From: Ponticaulis sp.
GTDB lineage: Bacteria > Pseudomonadota > Alphaproteobacteria > Caulobacterales > Hyphomonadaceae
DNA length: 64,000 nt
Direction of reading: 5' to 3'
NCBI GenBank assembly: GCA_002723155.1
Contig: PBNO01000003.1
Location: 172,932 to 236,931, forward strand
Shown here one piece after another: positions 25,586 through 35,419 of the stretch. The notes beneath the pieces were generated by a model. That model was not told the DNA's origin. It worked only from the letters and a program-made list of their open reading frames with translations, and made no database searches. Both the position numbers and the translations under genes were made by a program. Position 1 is the stretch's first letter, and each line of letters begins with the position of its first letter.

Positions 25586-25933
25586 ATGACTTATATTGTT
25601 CTGCACAACCCGAATTGTTCGACTTCACGTAATGGCCTCGCCCTCCTCGATGAGAAGGGCGTGTCCTATGAAGTTCGCAAATACATGAATGCCGGTGACG
25701 CGCTTAGCGAAGACGAGCTGCGCGACATCGCGAAAAAGATGGGCGTCGACAGCCCACGTGCCTTTCTGCGCGACAAGGACGCAAAGAAGTTCGAGCTTCC
25801 GGAAACGGCAAGTGATGACGAAGTGTTCGCCGCCATGATCGACAATCCGCGCCTGATCCAGCGTCCTATCGGCATTAACGGCGACAAGGCAGCCCTCGGT
25901 CGCCCGATCGAGAAACTGCTCGATATTGTCTGA
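25586..25933 (+). CDS. arsC: Arsenate reductase family protein (glutaredoxin-type)
   Basis: A 115-residue thioredoxin-fold reductase of the ArsC family, which reduces arsenate to arsenite with glutathione/glutaredoxin. The active-site motif is NPNCSTSRN with Cys11, followed by the conserved arginines in FLRDKDAK, IQRPIGI and ALGRPIEKLLDIV. The start at 25586 was chosen because the extra upstream residues (MMPPEHRNKTSR) are not family-like. Related Spx and YffB proteins share this fold; with the arginine pattern, ArsC is favoured. No ars operon adjoins it. Confidence 0.87.
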   Translation: MTYIVLHNPNCSTSRNGLALLDEKGVSYEVRKYMNAGDALSEDELRDIAKKMGVDSPRAFLRDKDAKKFELPETASDDEVFAAMIDNPRLIQRPIGINGDKAALGRPIEKLLDIV

Positions 25934-26036
25934 TTTCATATCTCTCGCACTACGCGCGTGATTGTGAACACCGCTCTGAAAACTCCGTGCTAGGGTCCGG
26001 CTTCTATCTGGATACCTTCGCGGAGCGCGGACCTTT

Positions 26037-27317
26037 ATGCGAATTCTGAAATTCATTCTGGGCGGGCTTACTGCCCTGATTGCACTGGCCATTGTTGGCT
26101 GTTCAACAGTTGGTCTGCCGCGCGTCAGCACCGGACCAACTGACTTCACTGCAACCCCTGACCTGCTTGCCCCTCATGGCGGCATGGAGCAGGTCACCAC
26201 GGCTGAAAACTGGCGTGAAGAACGCGCGCCGTTCTGGCGGAATATGCTGCTGAGTCAGGTGTATGGCACGATCCCAGCACCTATCGCGCCTGAGATTGTG
26301 TCTGACCGGATTATCGCCTCAGATATTCTTGAAGGCCGTGCGCATTTGCGTGAAGTCCAGCTACGCCTGACCATTGGGGAACACAGCTTCCGTCAGGATG
26401 CTCACTTCATTGTGCCGAACACATCAGGTCCGCATCCGGTCATTCTGGGCGCAGGCTCCTGCCCGAACGCGCTCATCCTGCCGTTTGAGGGCATTTCCGC
26501 AGCGCCGGGTGTCTCCTATCCCGATTATTGTGAAAGCGGCTCGGAATTCATGCACTCCGTCGCGACTTTCATCTTCGGTCGCTATATCGAGGTTCCGCCT
26601 CTGGAGCAGCTGATTGACCGCGGCTTTGCATATGGCGCCTACTATCCCGGCATGGTGGTTCCGGACAATATCGAGACCGGCATGGCGGCGCTCAGTTCTA
26701 TCCGTGAAGGCGAGATGGAGCACGGCCCATACGCAGCAATCGGCACGTGGGCATGGGTCGCTCACCGCATTACCGACTACATTGAAACGAGCAATGAACT
26801 CGACGCCGACCGCATCATTCTGTTCGGCCATTCACGCAGTGGCAAATCTTCACTTCTGGCTGGCGCCCTGGATGACCGGATTGCTGGCGTGATTTCTCAC
26901 CAATCCGGCACGGCAGGCGCGGCCCTCCAGAAGAATGATGTCGGCGAAACCATTTCCAGCATCACAGAAAGCTTCCCGCACTGGTTCACGCCGAGCTATG
27001 CGCTTTATGCAGACCGCGCGCAGGATCTTCCCTTCGACCAGCATGCGCTTGTCGCACTGATGGCTCCGCGCCCTTTACTGCTGGGCAATTCGGCCCGTGA
27101 CCAATGGTCAGACCCGCGCGGCAGCTTTGCCTCTGCACGATCAGCAGGTGAGGTTTACGAGCTTTTGGGAGGAGATGCATTCAGCGCCGAAAACCTCTGG
27201 GATTTCGACGCCAATGCTGACCTTGCCTTTCAGTTCCGCGAAGGCACGCACGGCATCACGCCCGAGGACTGGCGGCCATTTATGCAATGGCTCACCGTCC
27301 ATTTCGGGAATGAGTGA
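26037..27317 (+). CDS. CE15 (glucuronoyl esterase)-like alpha/beta-hydrolase lipoprotein
   Basis: A 426-residue envelope hydrolase. A hydrophobic leader ends in the lipobox IVGC (Cys22). The nucleophile elbow is GHSRSGKSSLLAGALDDRI (Ser266), corresponding to the GCSRxGK motif of carbohydrate esterase family 15. ISHQSGTAGAALQ and ALMAPRPLLLGNSARDQWSDPRGSFAS are also family-like, and HGITPEDW supplies the likely catalytic His. Members cleave ester links between lignin and glucuronic acid in plant biomass or act on related esters. The stop codon abuts that of the convergent TonB receptor with no bases between. Confidence 0.8.
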   Translation: MRILKFILGGLTALIALAIVGCSTVGLPRVSTGPTDFTATPDLLAPHGGMEQVTTAENWREERAPFWRNMLLSQVYGTIPAPIAPEIVSDRIIASDILEGRAHLREVQLRLTIGEHSFRQDAHFIVPNTSGPHPVILGAGSCPNALILPFEGISAAPGVSYPDYCESGSEFMHSVATFIFGRYIEVPPLEQLIDRGFAYGAYYPGMVVPDNIETGMAALSSIREGEMEHGPYAAIGTWAWVAHRITDYIETSNELDADRIILFGHSRSGKSSLLAGALDDRIAGVISHQSGTAGAALQKNDVGETISSITESFPHWFTPSYALYADRAQDLPFDQHALVALMAPRPLLLGNSARDQWSDPRGSFASARSAGEVYELLGGDAFSAENLWDFDANADLAFQFREGTHGITPEDWRPFMQWLTVHFGNE

Positions 27318-29468
27318 TCAGAACTCGGCTGTGAAGCCGACGCGGATATTGCGGCCCGGTGCTGGAAGCTGGTCTTTCAGAACCGAGGTCGCGTAACGGA
27401 TTTCCTCATCGGTGACATTGCGTGCCTGAAGGAACAGTCGGCTGCCTTCAAGCTGAGGGATGAACTGGTCCAGCGTGACACCAGCCGTCAGGTCGAACAC
27501 GGCGTATCCATCCGTTGCCAGTGAGCCTGCGCCCGGATCCGTCTGATCGTTGGCGAGCGTCACGCCAAGGCCTGCATCAAACAGGCCCCAGTCTGCTTTC
27601 ACGTCGCCATTGAACGTCACAGGCGGAATGAATGGCACATCGCCGCCATCGTCCAGCTCAGCTTCAACAAAGTCGATGCCTGCATTCACATCCCAGTGCG
27701 CGCCAAACAGGCCGTCATCAAAGTGGAAATTGCCGTAGAGCTCGCCGCCCGCAAAATTCGCATCCTGTTGAATGAATTGGTACACTGCGAGGCCGTCAAC
27801 TTCGTCTGTCACAGCGCCATCATGCACGGTGCTGCCCGGCGTGAGATAGACGAAATCGTCAAAGTCGGTGCGGAAGACGTTCAGCCCAAGTGTCAGGTAT
27901 TCACCGAGGAAACGTGCTGTCAGCTCGACATTGCGGCCTGTCTCTGCATTCAGATCGACATTGCCAACCTCATACTGATCCGTCGCGAGGTGTGGGCCAT
28001 TCGCAAACAGCTCGCTTTCATTCGGTGCGCGTTCTGTCAGCGCGACCTGTGCCCCGATGAAGATGCCATTCTCCCAGTGCTGGTGCACGCCCAAGGACGA
28101 ACTCATCAGGTCAAAATCTCTGACGCCCTGAAGATCGTTTTCACGTTCGACCTGTTCCCATCGAACGCCGCCTTCAATACCAAAACCGGACGCCCATTCA
28201 CGGGTTTCGTACAGGAACACGCCCAGCATGTTGGACTGGGTTGGCGTGATGAAAACTTCTTCACCCTCAGCGCGGAAATCGGTGTCGAAGAACTGGACAC
28301 CTGCTGCGCCAGAAAAGCCGAATAGCGTGTGATCAAGCTCGACCCGGCCTTCATACCCTTCGGTGAAATACTGTGTGCCGATCTCTCCCGGGCCTTCAAA
28401 CTCAGCATGCTCGTAATCGGCAGAGGTGAAACGTGCTTCGACAGCGTTCAAAACGTCATGATTGAAGCGCCAGCCTGCCTGCAGGTCGATGCGCGTCTGT
28501 TCCAGATCAATGTAAGCTGCCTCATGCGCTTCTTCTTCGTGGGCGTGATCATCGTGATCCTCTTCGCCCTCTTCCTCATGGCCATGGCTGTGGCCTGGAA
28601 GCCCGTAGTCAGACACCTGATGACGCACAGCAACGCCGATATAACCGTTCTCGTGAACCCATGAGAGGCCGGCGCCAAGTGTGTCAGTCGTCAGGAAAGA
28701 GTTTGGAAGCGTGCCATACGCCTCTTCCTCATGTCCTTCTTCTTCCTCTTCATGTTCCTCGTGTTCTTCATGCTCGTCATGGTCCTCATGACCTTCAGCT
28801 TCATGAAGGCGCTCGGATTCTGCAAAGCCCGGAATGTCATAGTCTTCGAAATCGCGATGACCGGCAGACACTGACAAGACAAAGTCGCCAACCACGAAAC
28901 GGCCGCGTCCGGCAAACTCGCTGCCATCATTCACAGAGTTGAACGCGCCAAACGCCTGACCTTCAAAACCGTCTTCAGGAAGTGTCTCGACAATCAGACC
29001 GTCAATCACGTTCACGACGCCGCCAATCGCCTGACCGCCATAGGCAAGTGCAGCCGGGCCACGGAGGATTTCAATGCGCTCAGCATCAAGTCCGTCAGTC
29101 CCCGTCTGGTGATCCGGTGAGGCTGCAGAGGCATCAATCACGCCCAGACCGTTGGTCAGCACCAGCACGCGCTCTGCGCCAAGGCCGCGCATGACCGGAC
29201 GGCTCGCGCCCGCGCCAAAATAAGTCGTAGAAACGCCCGGCTGACGAGAGAGTGTATCGCCGAGCGTGCCCTGAAGATCAGCCACCAATTCTTCGCGATC
29301 GACCGCGGTCACGTTGGACAACAGCTCTCCTGCGACACGCTCCGGACCCGGCGAGGTCACGATCACAGTATCGACGCGCAATTCAGATTCCTGCGCCATT
29401 GCGGCGCCACCCGCCGCAAGAATAAAGCAACCCGCAACACTACTAACTCGGAACATAAAGCCTCCCAC
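27318..29468 (-). CDS. TonB-dependent receptor with His-rich loops, zinc (ZnuD) type
   Basis: A 716-residue outer-membrane receptor. After the signal peptide (ending MAQ), the plug has the TonB-box-like VDTVIVTSPGPERVAGELL and RGPAALAYGGQAIGGVVNVIDG. Two acidic histidine-rich loops lie at about 220-245 (repeated HEDHDEHEEH) and about 289-315 (GHSHGHEEEGEEDHDDHAH). Such metal-catching loops are characteristic of ZnuD-type zinc receptors. The barrel ends NIRVGFTAEF. A TTCAT-AATTG-ATGAA dyad is upstream, but no certain Zur box is seen. Zinc is the likely ligand; nickel or cobalt is possible. Confidence 0.86.
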   Translation of the reverse strand: MGGFMFRVSSVAGCFILAAGGAAMAQESELRVDTVIVTSPGPERVAGELLSNVTAVDREELVADLQGTLGDTLSRQPGVSTTYFGAGASRPVMRGLGAERVLVLTNGLGVIDASAASPDHQTGTDGLDAERIEILRGPAALAYGGQAIGGVVNVIDGLIVETLPEDGFEGQAFGAFNSVNDGSEFAGRGRFVVGDFVLSVSAGHRDFEDYDIPGFAESERLHEAEGHEDHDEHEEHEEHEEEEEGHEEEAYGTLPNSFLTTDTLGAGLSWVHENGYIGVAVRHQVSDYGLPGHSHGHEEEGEEDHDDHAHEEEAHEAAYIDLEQTRIDLQAGWRFNHDVLNAVEARFTSADYEHAEFEGPGEIGTQYFTEGYEGRVELDHTLFGFSGAAGVQFFDTDFRAEGEEVFITPTQSNMLGVFLYETREWASGFGIEGGVRWEQVERENDLQGVRDFDLMSSSLGVHQHWENGIFIGAQVALTERAPNESELFANGPHLATDQYEVGNVDLNAETGRNVELTARFLGEYLTLGLNVFRTDFDDFVYLTPGSTVHDGAVTDEVDGLAVYQFIQQDANFAGGELYGNFHFDDGLFGAHWDVNAGIDFVEAELDDGGDVPFIPPVTFNGDVKADWGLFDAGLGVTLANDQTDPGAGSLATDGYAVFDLTAGVTLDQFIPQLEGSRLFLQARNVTDEEIRYATSVLKDQLPAPGRNIRVGFTAEF

Positions 29469-29489
29469 TGAAAAGTTACGGTATCACAT

Positions 29490-29504
29490 TTCATAATTGA
29501 TGAA
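29490..29504. promoter_or_regulatory. Short dyad upstream of zinc-type TonB receptor
   Basis: TTCAT at 29490-29494 and ATGAA at 29500-29504 form a 5-bp inverted repeat 22-36 bases upstream of the receptor ATG. The rest of the 276-base gap to 29745 is AT-rich with no gene. A Zur site is possible here, but the sequence does not match the Zur consensus clearly. Confidence 0.2.
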
Positions 29505-29744
29505 TAACTGCAAGCGGTTCTCACTAAAATGTGAGGCAAAATCAGTATTTCCACAGATGAAGGTCTTAATTGCGCGAAATAATCACCGCTGGACGCAAAC
29601 AAGCACATCACACAATTCAGAGGTGTATTTTCTGGTGATTTTTTCTCGGAATTACTCAGAACTAGGTGAAATTACATCGTTTCGACTGGCGGTTGTATTA
29701 AAACATCTTCGCGATAGTCATCCTCATTGAGGAGACCAGATCCT

Positions 29745-30017
29745 ATGGAAATCACGGCCACAGCCTGGGCAGCCGGGCTGGCAAGCGCACTGTTATATTT
29801 CATCTTCGCCTGGCCGTTGGCGAAGCTGTTCACATATGGACGCTCGCTATTTGCGAGCTTCTATATGAAGCTCTTGCTAGTGCTCGTGATGGGGGCTGTC
29901 ACGGCCCCGTTGGCAGAGAGATTTGCACCGTCACTGCGTGATCAGGCGCTGGAGCTGATCAGCCGGTCTGAAACGGCTACTGCGGTTTATGCCCGCATCA
30001 TGTACATGCTCACCTGA
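29745..30017 (+). CDS. Small membrane protein (90 aa)
   Basis: The start ATG at 29745 follows GAGGAGACC. The product has two hydrophobic segments, ATAWAAGLASALLYFIFAW and FYMKLLLVLVMGAVTA, followed by an amphipathic tail (LRDQALELISRSETATAVYARIM). No family is recognised. It lies 80 bases upstream of the mesaconyl-CoA hydratase gene on the same strand. Confidence 0.6.
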   Translation: MEITATAWAAGLASALLYFIFAWPLAKLFTYGRSLFASFYMKLLLVLVMGAVTAPLAERFAPSLRDQALELISRSETATAVYARIMYMLT

Positions 30018-30045
30018 GACGCGTTGACAACGCCCCTGATTTGAC

Positions 30046-30060
30046 TGTTGAACGTCAACA
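30046..30060. promoter_or_regulatory. Dyad upstream of mesaconyl-CoA hydratase gene
   Basis: TGTTGA at 30046-30051 and TCAACA at 30055-30060 flank an ACG centre. This perfect 15-base dyad lies 38 bases upstream of the ATG and is a good operator position. It does not match the dyads found near ecm or the malyl-CoA thioesterase gene. Confidence 0.33.
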
Positions 30061-30097
30061 AACAAAACAGACGACACAGCGATCGGGGACTTGAGAC

Positions 30098-31138
30098 ATG
30101 AAATCCTTTTCCGGGAATTACTTTGAAGACTTCACAATCGGCCGCGTTCTGAAACACGCAACGCCGTTGACCGTGAATGAAGCCGATCTGGCCATCTACC
30201 GGTCTCTGACTGGCAGCCGCTACGCACTCTACTCTTCTACGCCGTTTGCAGAAGCTGCAGGCTTTGACCGGCAGCCGGTCGATCCGATGATCGTCTTTCA
30301 CGTTGTCTTCGGCAAAACCGTTCCGGACATCTCTCTCAATGCTGTTGCGAACCTCGGCTATGCCGATGGCAAGTTCATGGCGCCGGTTTACCCGGGCGAC
30401 ACACTCTATGCGACGTCAGAAGTCATTGGCCGCAAGGAAAATTCAAACGGTAAGACCGGCGTTGTCTATGTTCGCACCACTGGCACGAACCAGAACGGCG
30501 AAACTGTTCTGACGTATGTCCGCTGGGTGATGGTCAATAAGAAAGACCACGCATCGCCAGCGCCGGAAGCCGTTCTGCCTGATCTGCCAAAAGCCGTCGA
30601 TGCAGCAGACCTGTCGGCTTACGCACACTATGCGTCCTATGATGCAGAGCTCGCTGGCAGCCCGCACTTCTTCGACGACTACGAAATTGGCGAGAAGATC
30701 GACCATGTCGACGGCATGACGATTGAAGAAGCCGAACACCAGACAGCGACCCGCCTCTACCAGAACACAGCGAAGGTCCACTTCAACCAGTTCGAACAGG
30801 GCAAGGGCCGTTTCGGCAAGCGCCTCATCTATGGCGGCGTTGTCATCTCCACCGCGCGCAGCCTTGCTTTCAACGGCCTCGCCAACGCTGGTCAGATGAT
30901 CGCAATCAATGGCGGCACGCACTGCAACCCGCTCTTCTCCGGCGACACGATCCACGCATGGTCGGAAGTGCTCGATAAAGCGGACCTGTCGGACACAGTC
31001 GGCGCGCTTCGTCTGCGCCTTGTGGCGACAAAAGACCTGCCGTGCGCAGACTATCCATACAAAGGCGAGGACGGAAAATATCTTCCGAATGTCCTGCTCG
31101 ACTTTGATTACTGGGCGGCCATCCCTAAATCCCGATAA
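30098..31138 (+). CDS. mch: Mesaconyl-CoA hydratase (EMC pathway)
   Basis: A 346-residue protein with two MaoC-type hot-dog domains (about 8-155 and 180-340), the size and arrangement of mesaconyl-CoA hydratase. The enzyme hydrates mesaconyl-C1-CoA to beta-methylmalyl-CoA in the ethylmalonyl-CoA pathway. Visible landmarks are GNYFEDFTIGRVLKHATPLTV, DPMIVFHVVFGKTV, HFFDDYEIGEKIDHVDGMTIEEAEHQ, RLIYGGVVISTARSL and INGGTHCNPLFSGDTIHAWSEV. Its stop overlaps the start of the next gene by one base (TAATG). The malyl-CoA thioesterase, ecm and ccr genes in this window support the assignment. Confidence 0.87.
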   Translation: MKSFSGNYFEDFTIGRVLKHATPLTVNEADLAIYRSLTGSRYALYSSTPFAEAAGFDRQPVDPMIVFHVVFGKTVPDISLNAVANLGYADGKFMAPVYPGDTLYATSEVIGRKENSNGKTGVVYVRTTGTNQNGETVLTYVRWVMVNKKDHASPAPEAVLPDLPKAVDAADLSAYAHYASYDAELAGSPHFFDDYEIGEKIDHVDGMTIEEAEHQTATRLYQNTAKVHFNQFEQGKGRFGKRLIYGGVVISTARSLAFNGLANAGQMIAINGGTHCNPLFSGDTIHAWSEVLDKADLSDTVGALRLRLVATKDLPCADYPYKGEDGKYLPNVLLDFDYWAAIPKSR

Positions 31139-31539
31139 TGATCGGATCAGCAGAACCTATTATTGCAATCGCGGTGATCCTCTCCGCGATTGTAAGCCTC
31201 ATCGGCACCGGCGCGCGCAAACAAGCCGTTCTGGAAGGCCGCGCACGTGCCGCAGACCTTTGCGAACTGACCGGCATTCTGGAGCCGAGAGTTCTGCAGG
31301 ATGTATTCGGCCCGCCCACAATGGACGGCTTTTACACCACGACGCTGGAGCGGGTGAAACAGGCGCGGCAGCCGCTTGGCCTTATCATCAGCGAAGACCG
31401 CGCAGATATCGCCTGCATTGTCGTTGCGGTCGCAACCTTCCTTACGAGCCACCCCATTTCCGACCTCGTTCTGATGATCGCGGCGGCTTATCAGACGGCA
31501 GGATGGTTTATTTCGGTTCGCCTGCCCGAAAAGAAATAA
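31138..31539 (+). CDS. Membrane protein of unknown function (133 aa)
   Basis: The start overlaps the mesaconyl-CoA hydratase stop (TAATG), implying translational coupling. The N-terminal hydrophobic segment is IIAIAVILSAIVSLIGTG, and two more follow near the C-terminus (IACIVVAVATFLTS; LVLMIAAAYQTAGWFISV). The middle (LCELTGILEPRVLQDVFGPPTMDG) is soluble. No known family is recognised; a role with the EMC enzyme is only suggested by coupling. Confidence 0.65.
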   Translation: MIGSAEPIIAIAVILSAIVSLIGTGARKQAVLEGRARAADLCELTGILEPRVLQDVFGPPTMDGFYTTTLERVKQARQPLGLIISEDRADIACIVVAVATFLTSHPISDLVLMIAAAYQTAGWFISVRLPEKK

Positions 31540-31824
31540 AGAATCTATATTCAAGAAGCATCGCCTTTCAGAGGCGCCGCGAATGCTGGACTCCCCCTTC
31601 GGCACACAAATATCCACGCCTGATTATTTTATTTTCCCTGTCTTTGAAAGTTGACAGAGATTAACACTGCAAATTTTTCCCTCAAAAAAACAACCCTAAG
31701 GCGTCTGAATGTAGTGTCAGCTATACTCAAAGTAAATTTTTACCTTTTGATAATTAACGGAAATTGGAAAAATATTAACCCACCTGCGCTATCAAGTATT
31801 CATCCAATATTTAAGGGGACACTT

Positions 31825-33303
31825 ATGTTTAAGCAGGGTAACGCGTCAGGAATTTTGACTGACACAGAGCGCATGAAGGCTCTAACGCAATCCCAGGCTA
31901 TTATCGAATTCAGCCCGGATGGCACTGTCCAATACGCCAATCAGAACTTTCTGGACACAATCGGATATTCACTCGACGAGATTGTCGGCAAGCATCACAG
32001 AATGTTTGTCACGCCCCAGGAGGCCGGTTCCGCCGAATACACCCGCTTCTGGGATGATCTTCGCGCTGGCACATTCCGCTCCGCCGAATTCCGCCGTGTC
32101 GGCAAAGGGGGCCGCGAAGTCTGGATACAGGCGTCTTACAACCCGATCAGAAACAAAGCCGGTGATGTGATCGGCATTATGAAGCTCGCATCAGATACAA
32201 CAGACGCCAAAAAGAACTCGCTTCTCAATGCGGGCCAGATTGCAGCGCTGAACCAGTCACAGGCGGTCATCCACTTCGCGCCGGACGGCACCATTCTTCA
32301 GGCAAATGACAATTTCCTCGCTGCTGTCGGCTATTCACTTGATGAAATCCGCGGCCGCCATCACTCCATGTTCGTGGCCGATGAAGATCAGGGGCCGGAA
32401 TATGAAGCCTTCTGGAGCGATCTGCGTCGCGGCGAATATCAGGCCGCCGAATATCGCCGTATCGCCAAAGGCGGTCGCGAGTTCTTCATCAACGCGACCT
32501 ACAACCCGATCTTCGATACGGACGGTAATGTCATCCGCATCGTGAAGTTCGCGACCGATGAAACAGACCGCGTGGAACGGATGAATGCTGTGAAAAGCAT
32601 TGATAAGGGACTCGCGCTTATCGAAGACGCGATCAGTAATGTCGCCAGCCAGGCTGCCGAGGCTTACCAGTCTTCCGCAGCAACATCTGAAAACGTCCAC
32701 AATGTTGCAACGGGCAGTACACAGCTGGCTTCGTCCTTCACCGAGGTGTCCGCACGCCTTGCAGACGCTGGCAACATCTCAGCGGAAGCGGTTGAAAAAG
32801 CCCAACAGGCGTCATCGCAGATAGGAAGCCTTACCCAGAGCGCCGAACAGATCAGCTCTATCGTGAAGATCATTTCCGACATTGCTGCGCAAACGAACCT
32901 TCTCGCGCTCAACGCGACGATCGAAGCGGCTCGCGCAGGCGAAGCTGGCAAAGGATTTGCGGTCGTGGCAAGTGAAGTCAAAGTGCTCGCATCGCAATCG
33001 GCCAACGCTACCGAAGACATTACGCGCCAGATTCTTGCCGTTCAGTCTTCGACACAAGGTGCGGCTGAATCCATCGCGGCTATCGAACGCGTCATCGGTC
33101 AGGTGAATGATGTATCTGTGTCCATCTCGGCAACCGTCGAAGAACAGGCCACCGTCACGCAGGAAATCTCCGGAAACATGGGTCAGGCGAATACAGCCGT
33201 GTCCAGTATTTCGCAGAGTTTCGAGACAATCGCCCGGTCTATCGAAGAAATTCAAGTATCGGCGAAAAAACTGAAAAAAGCTTCGTCGCAAATCGCTGCG
33301 TAG
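31825..33303 (+). CDS. Soluble PAS-PAS methyl-accepting chemotaxis-type transducer 1
   Basis: A 492-residue cytosolic receptor. Start ATG 31825 follows AGGGGAC; the longer frame upstream is AT-rich and unlikely to be translated. Two PAS domains cover about 10-120 and 130-245, each with the motif [21 protein letters not shown] or a close copy and the [15 protein letters not shown]-terminal half. The C-terminal MCP hairpin has the invariant tip [27 protein letters not shown] (in outline). No transmembrane segment is present. It probably senses an intracellular signal (redox, heme or small molecule) and controls CheA. A close paralogue follows 120 bases later. Confidence 0.9.
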   Translation: MFKQGNASGILTDTERMKALTQSQAIIEFSPDGTVQYANQNFLDTIGYSLDEIVGKHHRMFVTPQEAGSAEYTRFWDDLRAGTFRSAEFRRVGKGGREVWIQASYNPIRNKAGDVIGIMKLASDTTDAKKNSLLNAGQIAALNQSQAVIHFAPDGTILQANDNFLAAVGYSLDEIRGRHHSMFVADEDQGPEYEAFWSDLRRGEYQAAEYRRIAKGGREFFINATYNPIFDTDGNVIRIVKFATDETDRVERMNAVKSIDKGLALIEDAISNVASQAAEAYQSSAATSENVHNVATGSTQLASSFTEVSARLADAGNISAEAVEKAQQASSQIGSLTQSAEQISSIVKIISDIAAQTNLLALNATIEAARAGEAGKGFAVVASEVKVLASQSANATEDITRQILAVQSSTQGAAESIAAIERVIGQVNDVSVSISATVEEQATVTQEISGNMGQANTAVSSISQSFETIARSIEEIQVSAKKLKKASSQIAA

Positions 33304-33423
33304 TCACAAATCTAGGGAAGACCACCCGAAATAATCATTAAAACAAAGGTTTTTGTAACAAAGATGCTCTATCACTGAATACCGAGCTGACGCACAAATC
33401 CTTACCGAACGGAACACAGAATA

Positions 33424-34911
33424 ATGAAACATCTGCTCCCAGGCAGCCGCACCGGTGAAAAAGACAAACTCTCGGCCATTGGTCGCTCACAGGCTGTTAT
33501 CGAGTTTACACCGGACGGCATTATTCTAAGTGCCAACCAGAATTTTCTGGATGTGATGCGGTATGATCAGGCCGAAATCATCGGGAAGCATCATTCCATT
33601 TTCATGCCTGAACATGACCGCACCACGGATGAATACCGGGCGTTCTGGCGCGACCTGAAAGCAGGCAAGTTCCGTGCGGGTGAGTTTCGACGCATCAATA
33701 AATCCGGTGCAGGCGTATGGATTCAGGCATCTTACAATCCGGTCTTCAACAGGGCTGGTGAAGTGATCTCGATCCTGAAGATCGCGGCCGATATTTCAGC
33801 GCAGAAGGCCAAATCCAGCATGGATGCTGGCCTCATCACCGCGATCAATGCGTCACAGGCCGTCATCCACTTCGACCTCGATAGCAACATCCTCGATGCG
33901 AATGACAATTTTTGCCAGACGCTCGGCTACTCGCTGGATGAGATCAAAGGCAAAAAGCACGCAATGTTTGTCGCGCCAGAAGATCAGGACGCAGAGTATC
34001 GCCGCTTCTGGGACGCGCTTCGCGAAGGCAAATTCCAGGCGGCCGAGTTCCGCCGGATTTCCAAGAGCGGCAAGCCCGTCTTCATTCAGGCGACCTATAC
34101 GCCAATCCTCAATTTCCGTGGCAAACCGTATAAGGTTGTTAAGTTTGCGACAGACATCACCGATCAGGTTTTGCGCCGCATCAACCGCATTCAGGTTTCC
34201 GGCGAGATCGGCAAAGACCTCTCCGAAATTGAAAGCTTCGTCGAGCGGGCCGCGCAACGCGCGCAGGCGGTTGCAACCGCGTCTTCAGAAACAGCCCAGA
34301 GCGTGGAAAACGTTGCTCAGGGCAGCTCCGACCTTGCCAACTCCGTCAGCGAGATTTCCAACCAGGCCACCCGTGCCAGCGAGATTTCCCGCAACGCGGT
34401 GACAGAGGCCGACGCGGCCCAGCAGCATTTTGATGTTCTGGCAAAGTCAGCAGACCAGATCGGCGCGATCATCAGCCTGATCTCCGACATTGCTGAGCAG
34501 ACAAACCTTCTGGCGCTCAACGCGACCATTGAGGCGGCACGCGCCGGTGAGGCTGGCCGCGGCTTTGCCGTTGTTGCCAGCGAAGTCAAACAGCTGGCTA
34601 CCCAGTCTGCCCGCGCCAGCGAGGAAATCGGCTCTCAGATTCTCTCCGTTCAGGACGCAACGAAACACGCTGTCAGCTCAATTGGTGCGATTTCCAAGAC
34701 AATCGAAGACGTGAACGCGATTTCGGTTTCCATCTCCAGCGCCGTAGACCAGCAAGCTGCTGTCACACAGCGCATTTCGGCTCACATGACCGAAGCGACA
34801 AATGCAGTGACCAGCATCAATTCCGGCATGGGCGAAATTGCTTCGGCGACCAACGAGATCAGCGCGTCTACCCGCAAGGTGAAAGAGCTCTCCCAGTCTA
34901 TCGCGAGTTAG
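33424..34911 (+). CDS. Soluble PAS-PAS methyl-accepting chemotaxis-type transducer 2
   Basis: A 495-residue paralogue of the preceding gene with the same order: PAS (about 15-125), PAS (135-245) and an MCP signalling hairpin with the tip [27 protein letters not shown] (in outline). No transmembrane helix is seen. PAS1 has [21 protein letters not shown] and PAS2 [21 protein letters not shown], so ligand pockets may differ. The tandem arrangement indicates local duplication. The following 640 bases are non-coding. Confidence 0.9.
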   Translation: MKHLLPGSRTGEKDKLSAIGRSQAVIEFTPDGIILSANQNFLDVMRYDQAEIIGKHHSIFMPEHDRTTDEYRAFWRDLKAGKFRAGEFRRINKSGAGVWIQASYNPVFNRAGEVISILKIAADISAQKAKSSMDAGLITAINASQAVIHFDLDSNILDANDNFCQTLGYSLDEIKGKKHAMFVAPEDQDAEYRRFWDALREGKFQAAEFRRISKSGKPVFIQATYTPILNFRGKPYKVVKFATDITDQVLRRINRIQVSGEIGKDLSEIESFVERAAQRAQAVATASSETAQSVENVAQGSSDLANSVSEISNQATRASEISRNAVTEADAAQQHFDVLAKSADQIGAIISLISDIAEQTNLLALNATIEAARAGEAGRGFAVVASEVKQLATQSARASEEIGSQILSVQDATKHAVSSIGAISKTIEDVNAISVSISSAVDQQAAVTQRISAHMTEATNAVTSINSGMGEIASATNEISASTRKVKELSQSIAS

Positions 34912-34952
34912 TTGCCTCCCGGCGATATCCGGACACACGCAAAAAGTGTAAA

Positions 34953-35017
34953 CACGCGTTAAGACGACGCGTGCACGACTCGTTAATCTTTTGGTCAAAA
35001 CCGTTAAGAAATTAACG
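34953..35017. repeat. Inverted repeats downstream of chemoreceptor 2
   Basis: CACGCGT (34953-34959) pairs with ACGCGTG (34967-34973), and CGTTAAT (34981-34987) pairs with ATTAACG (35011-35017). A weaker hairpin GGTCATC/GATGGCC follows at 35091-35108. The first could end the chemoreceptor transcript, although no T-run follows directly. Confidence 0.35.
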
Positions 35018-35419
35018 TGTTCACCCAATAGAACCGATTAAATTTTTATTATTCAGGCAAGTCCGGCGAAACTTTTGAAGCGCAATTTCAGGTCATCGGA
35101 CGATGGCCGAAATCATAAATTTAAAAGTAAAAGCCATGTTATTTCAGACCGCTTATTTGCAAAACCCAGTGCGTACCGGATCCTCGTCCACGTGCGCTAA
35201 TATACTGAACATTCTTTGTCCCACACATCGTTCAGCAAGGACTGCATACTGTCGGCCCGAAACGTCCGTACTGTAGTCTTTCGTTCAGAAACGTGATCAG
35301 ATACCGACATTTTCCTACTCTGAGATCATTTCCTCAACACTACTCTCAAGGTTCGACAATGAGTTGTTCCGCGCCATTACCGGCCAGACATTTGCTCACG
35401 CCTGACCGATAGACTGCAA

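Noticed and set aside
35001-35016. CtrA-like site (TTAA ... TTAA) after the chemoreceptors
   Set aside because: Spacing is 4 bases, not the 7 of the CtrA consensus, and it lies downstream rather than in a promoter.
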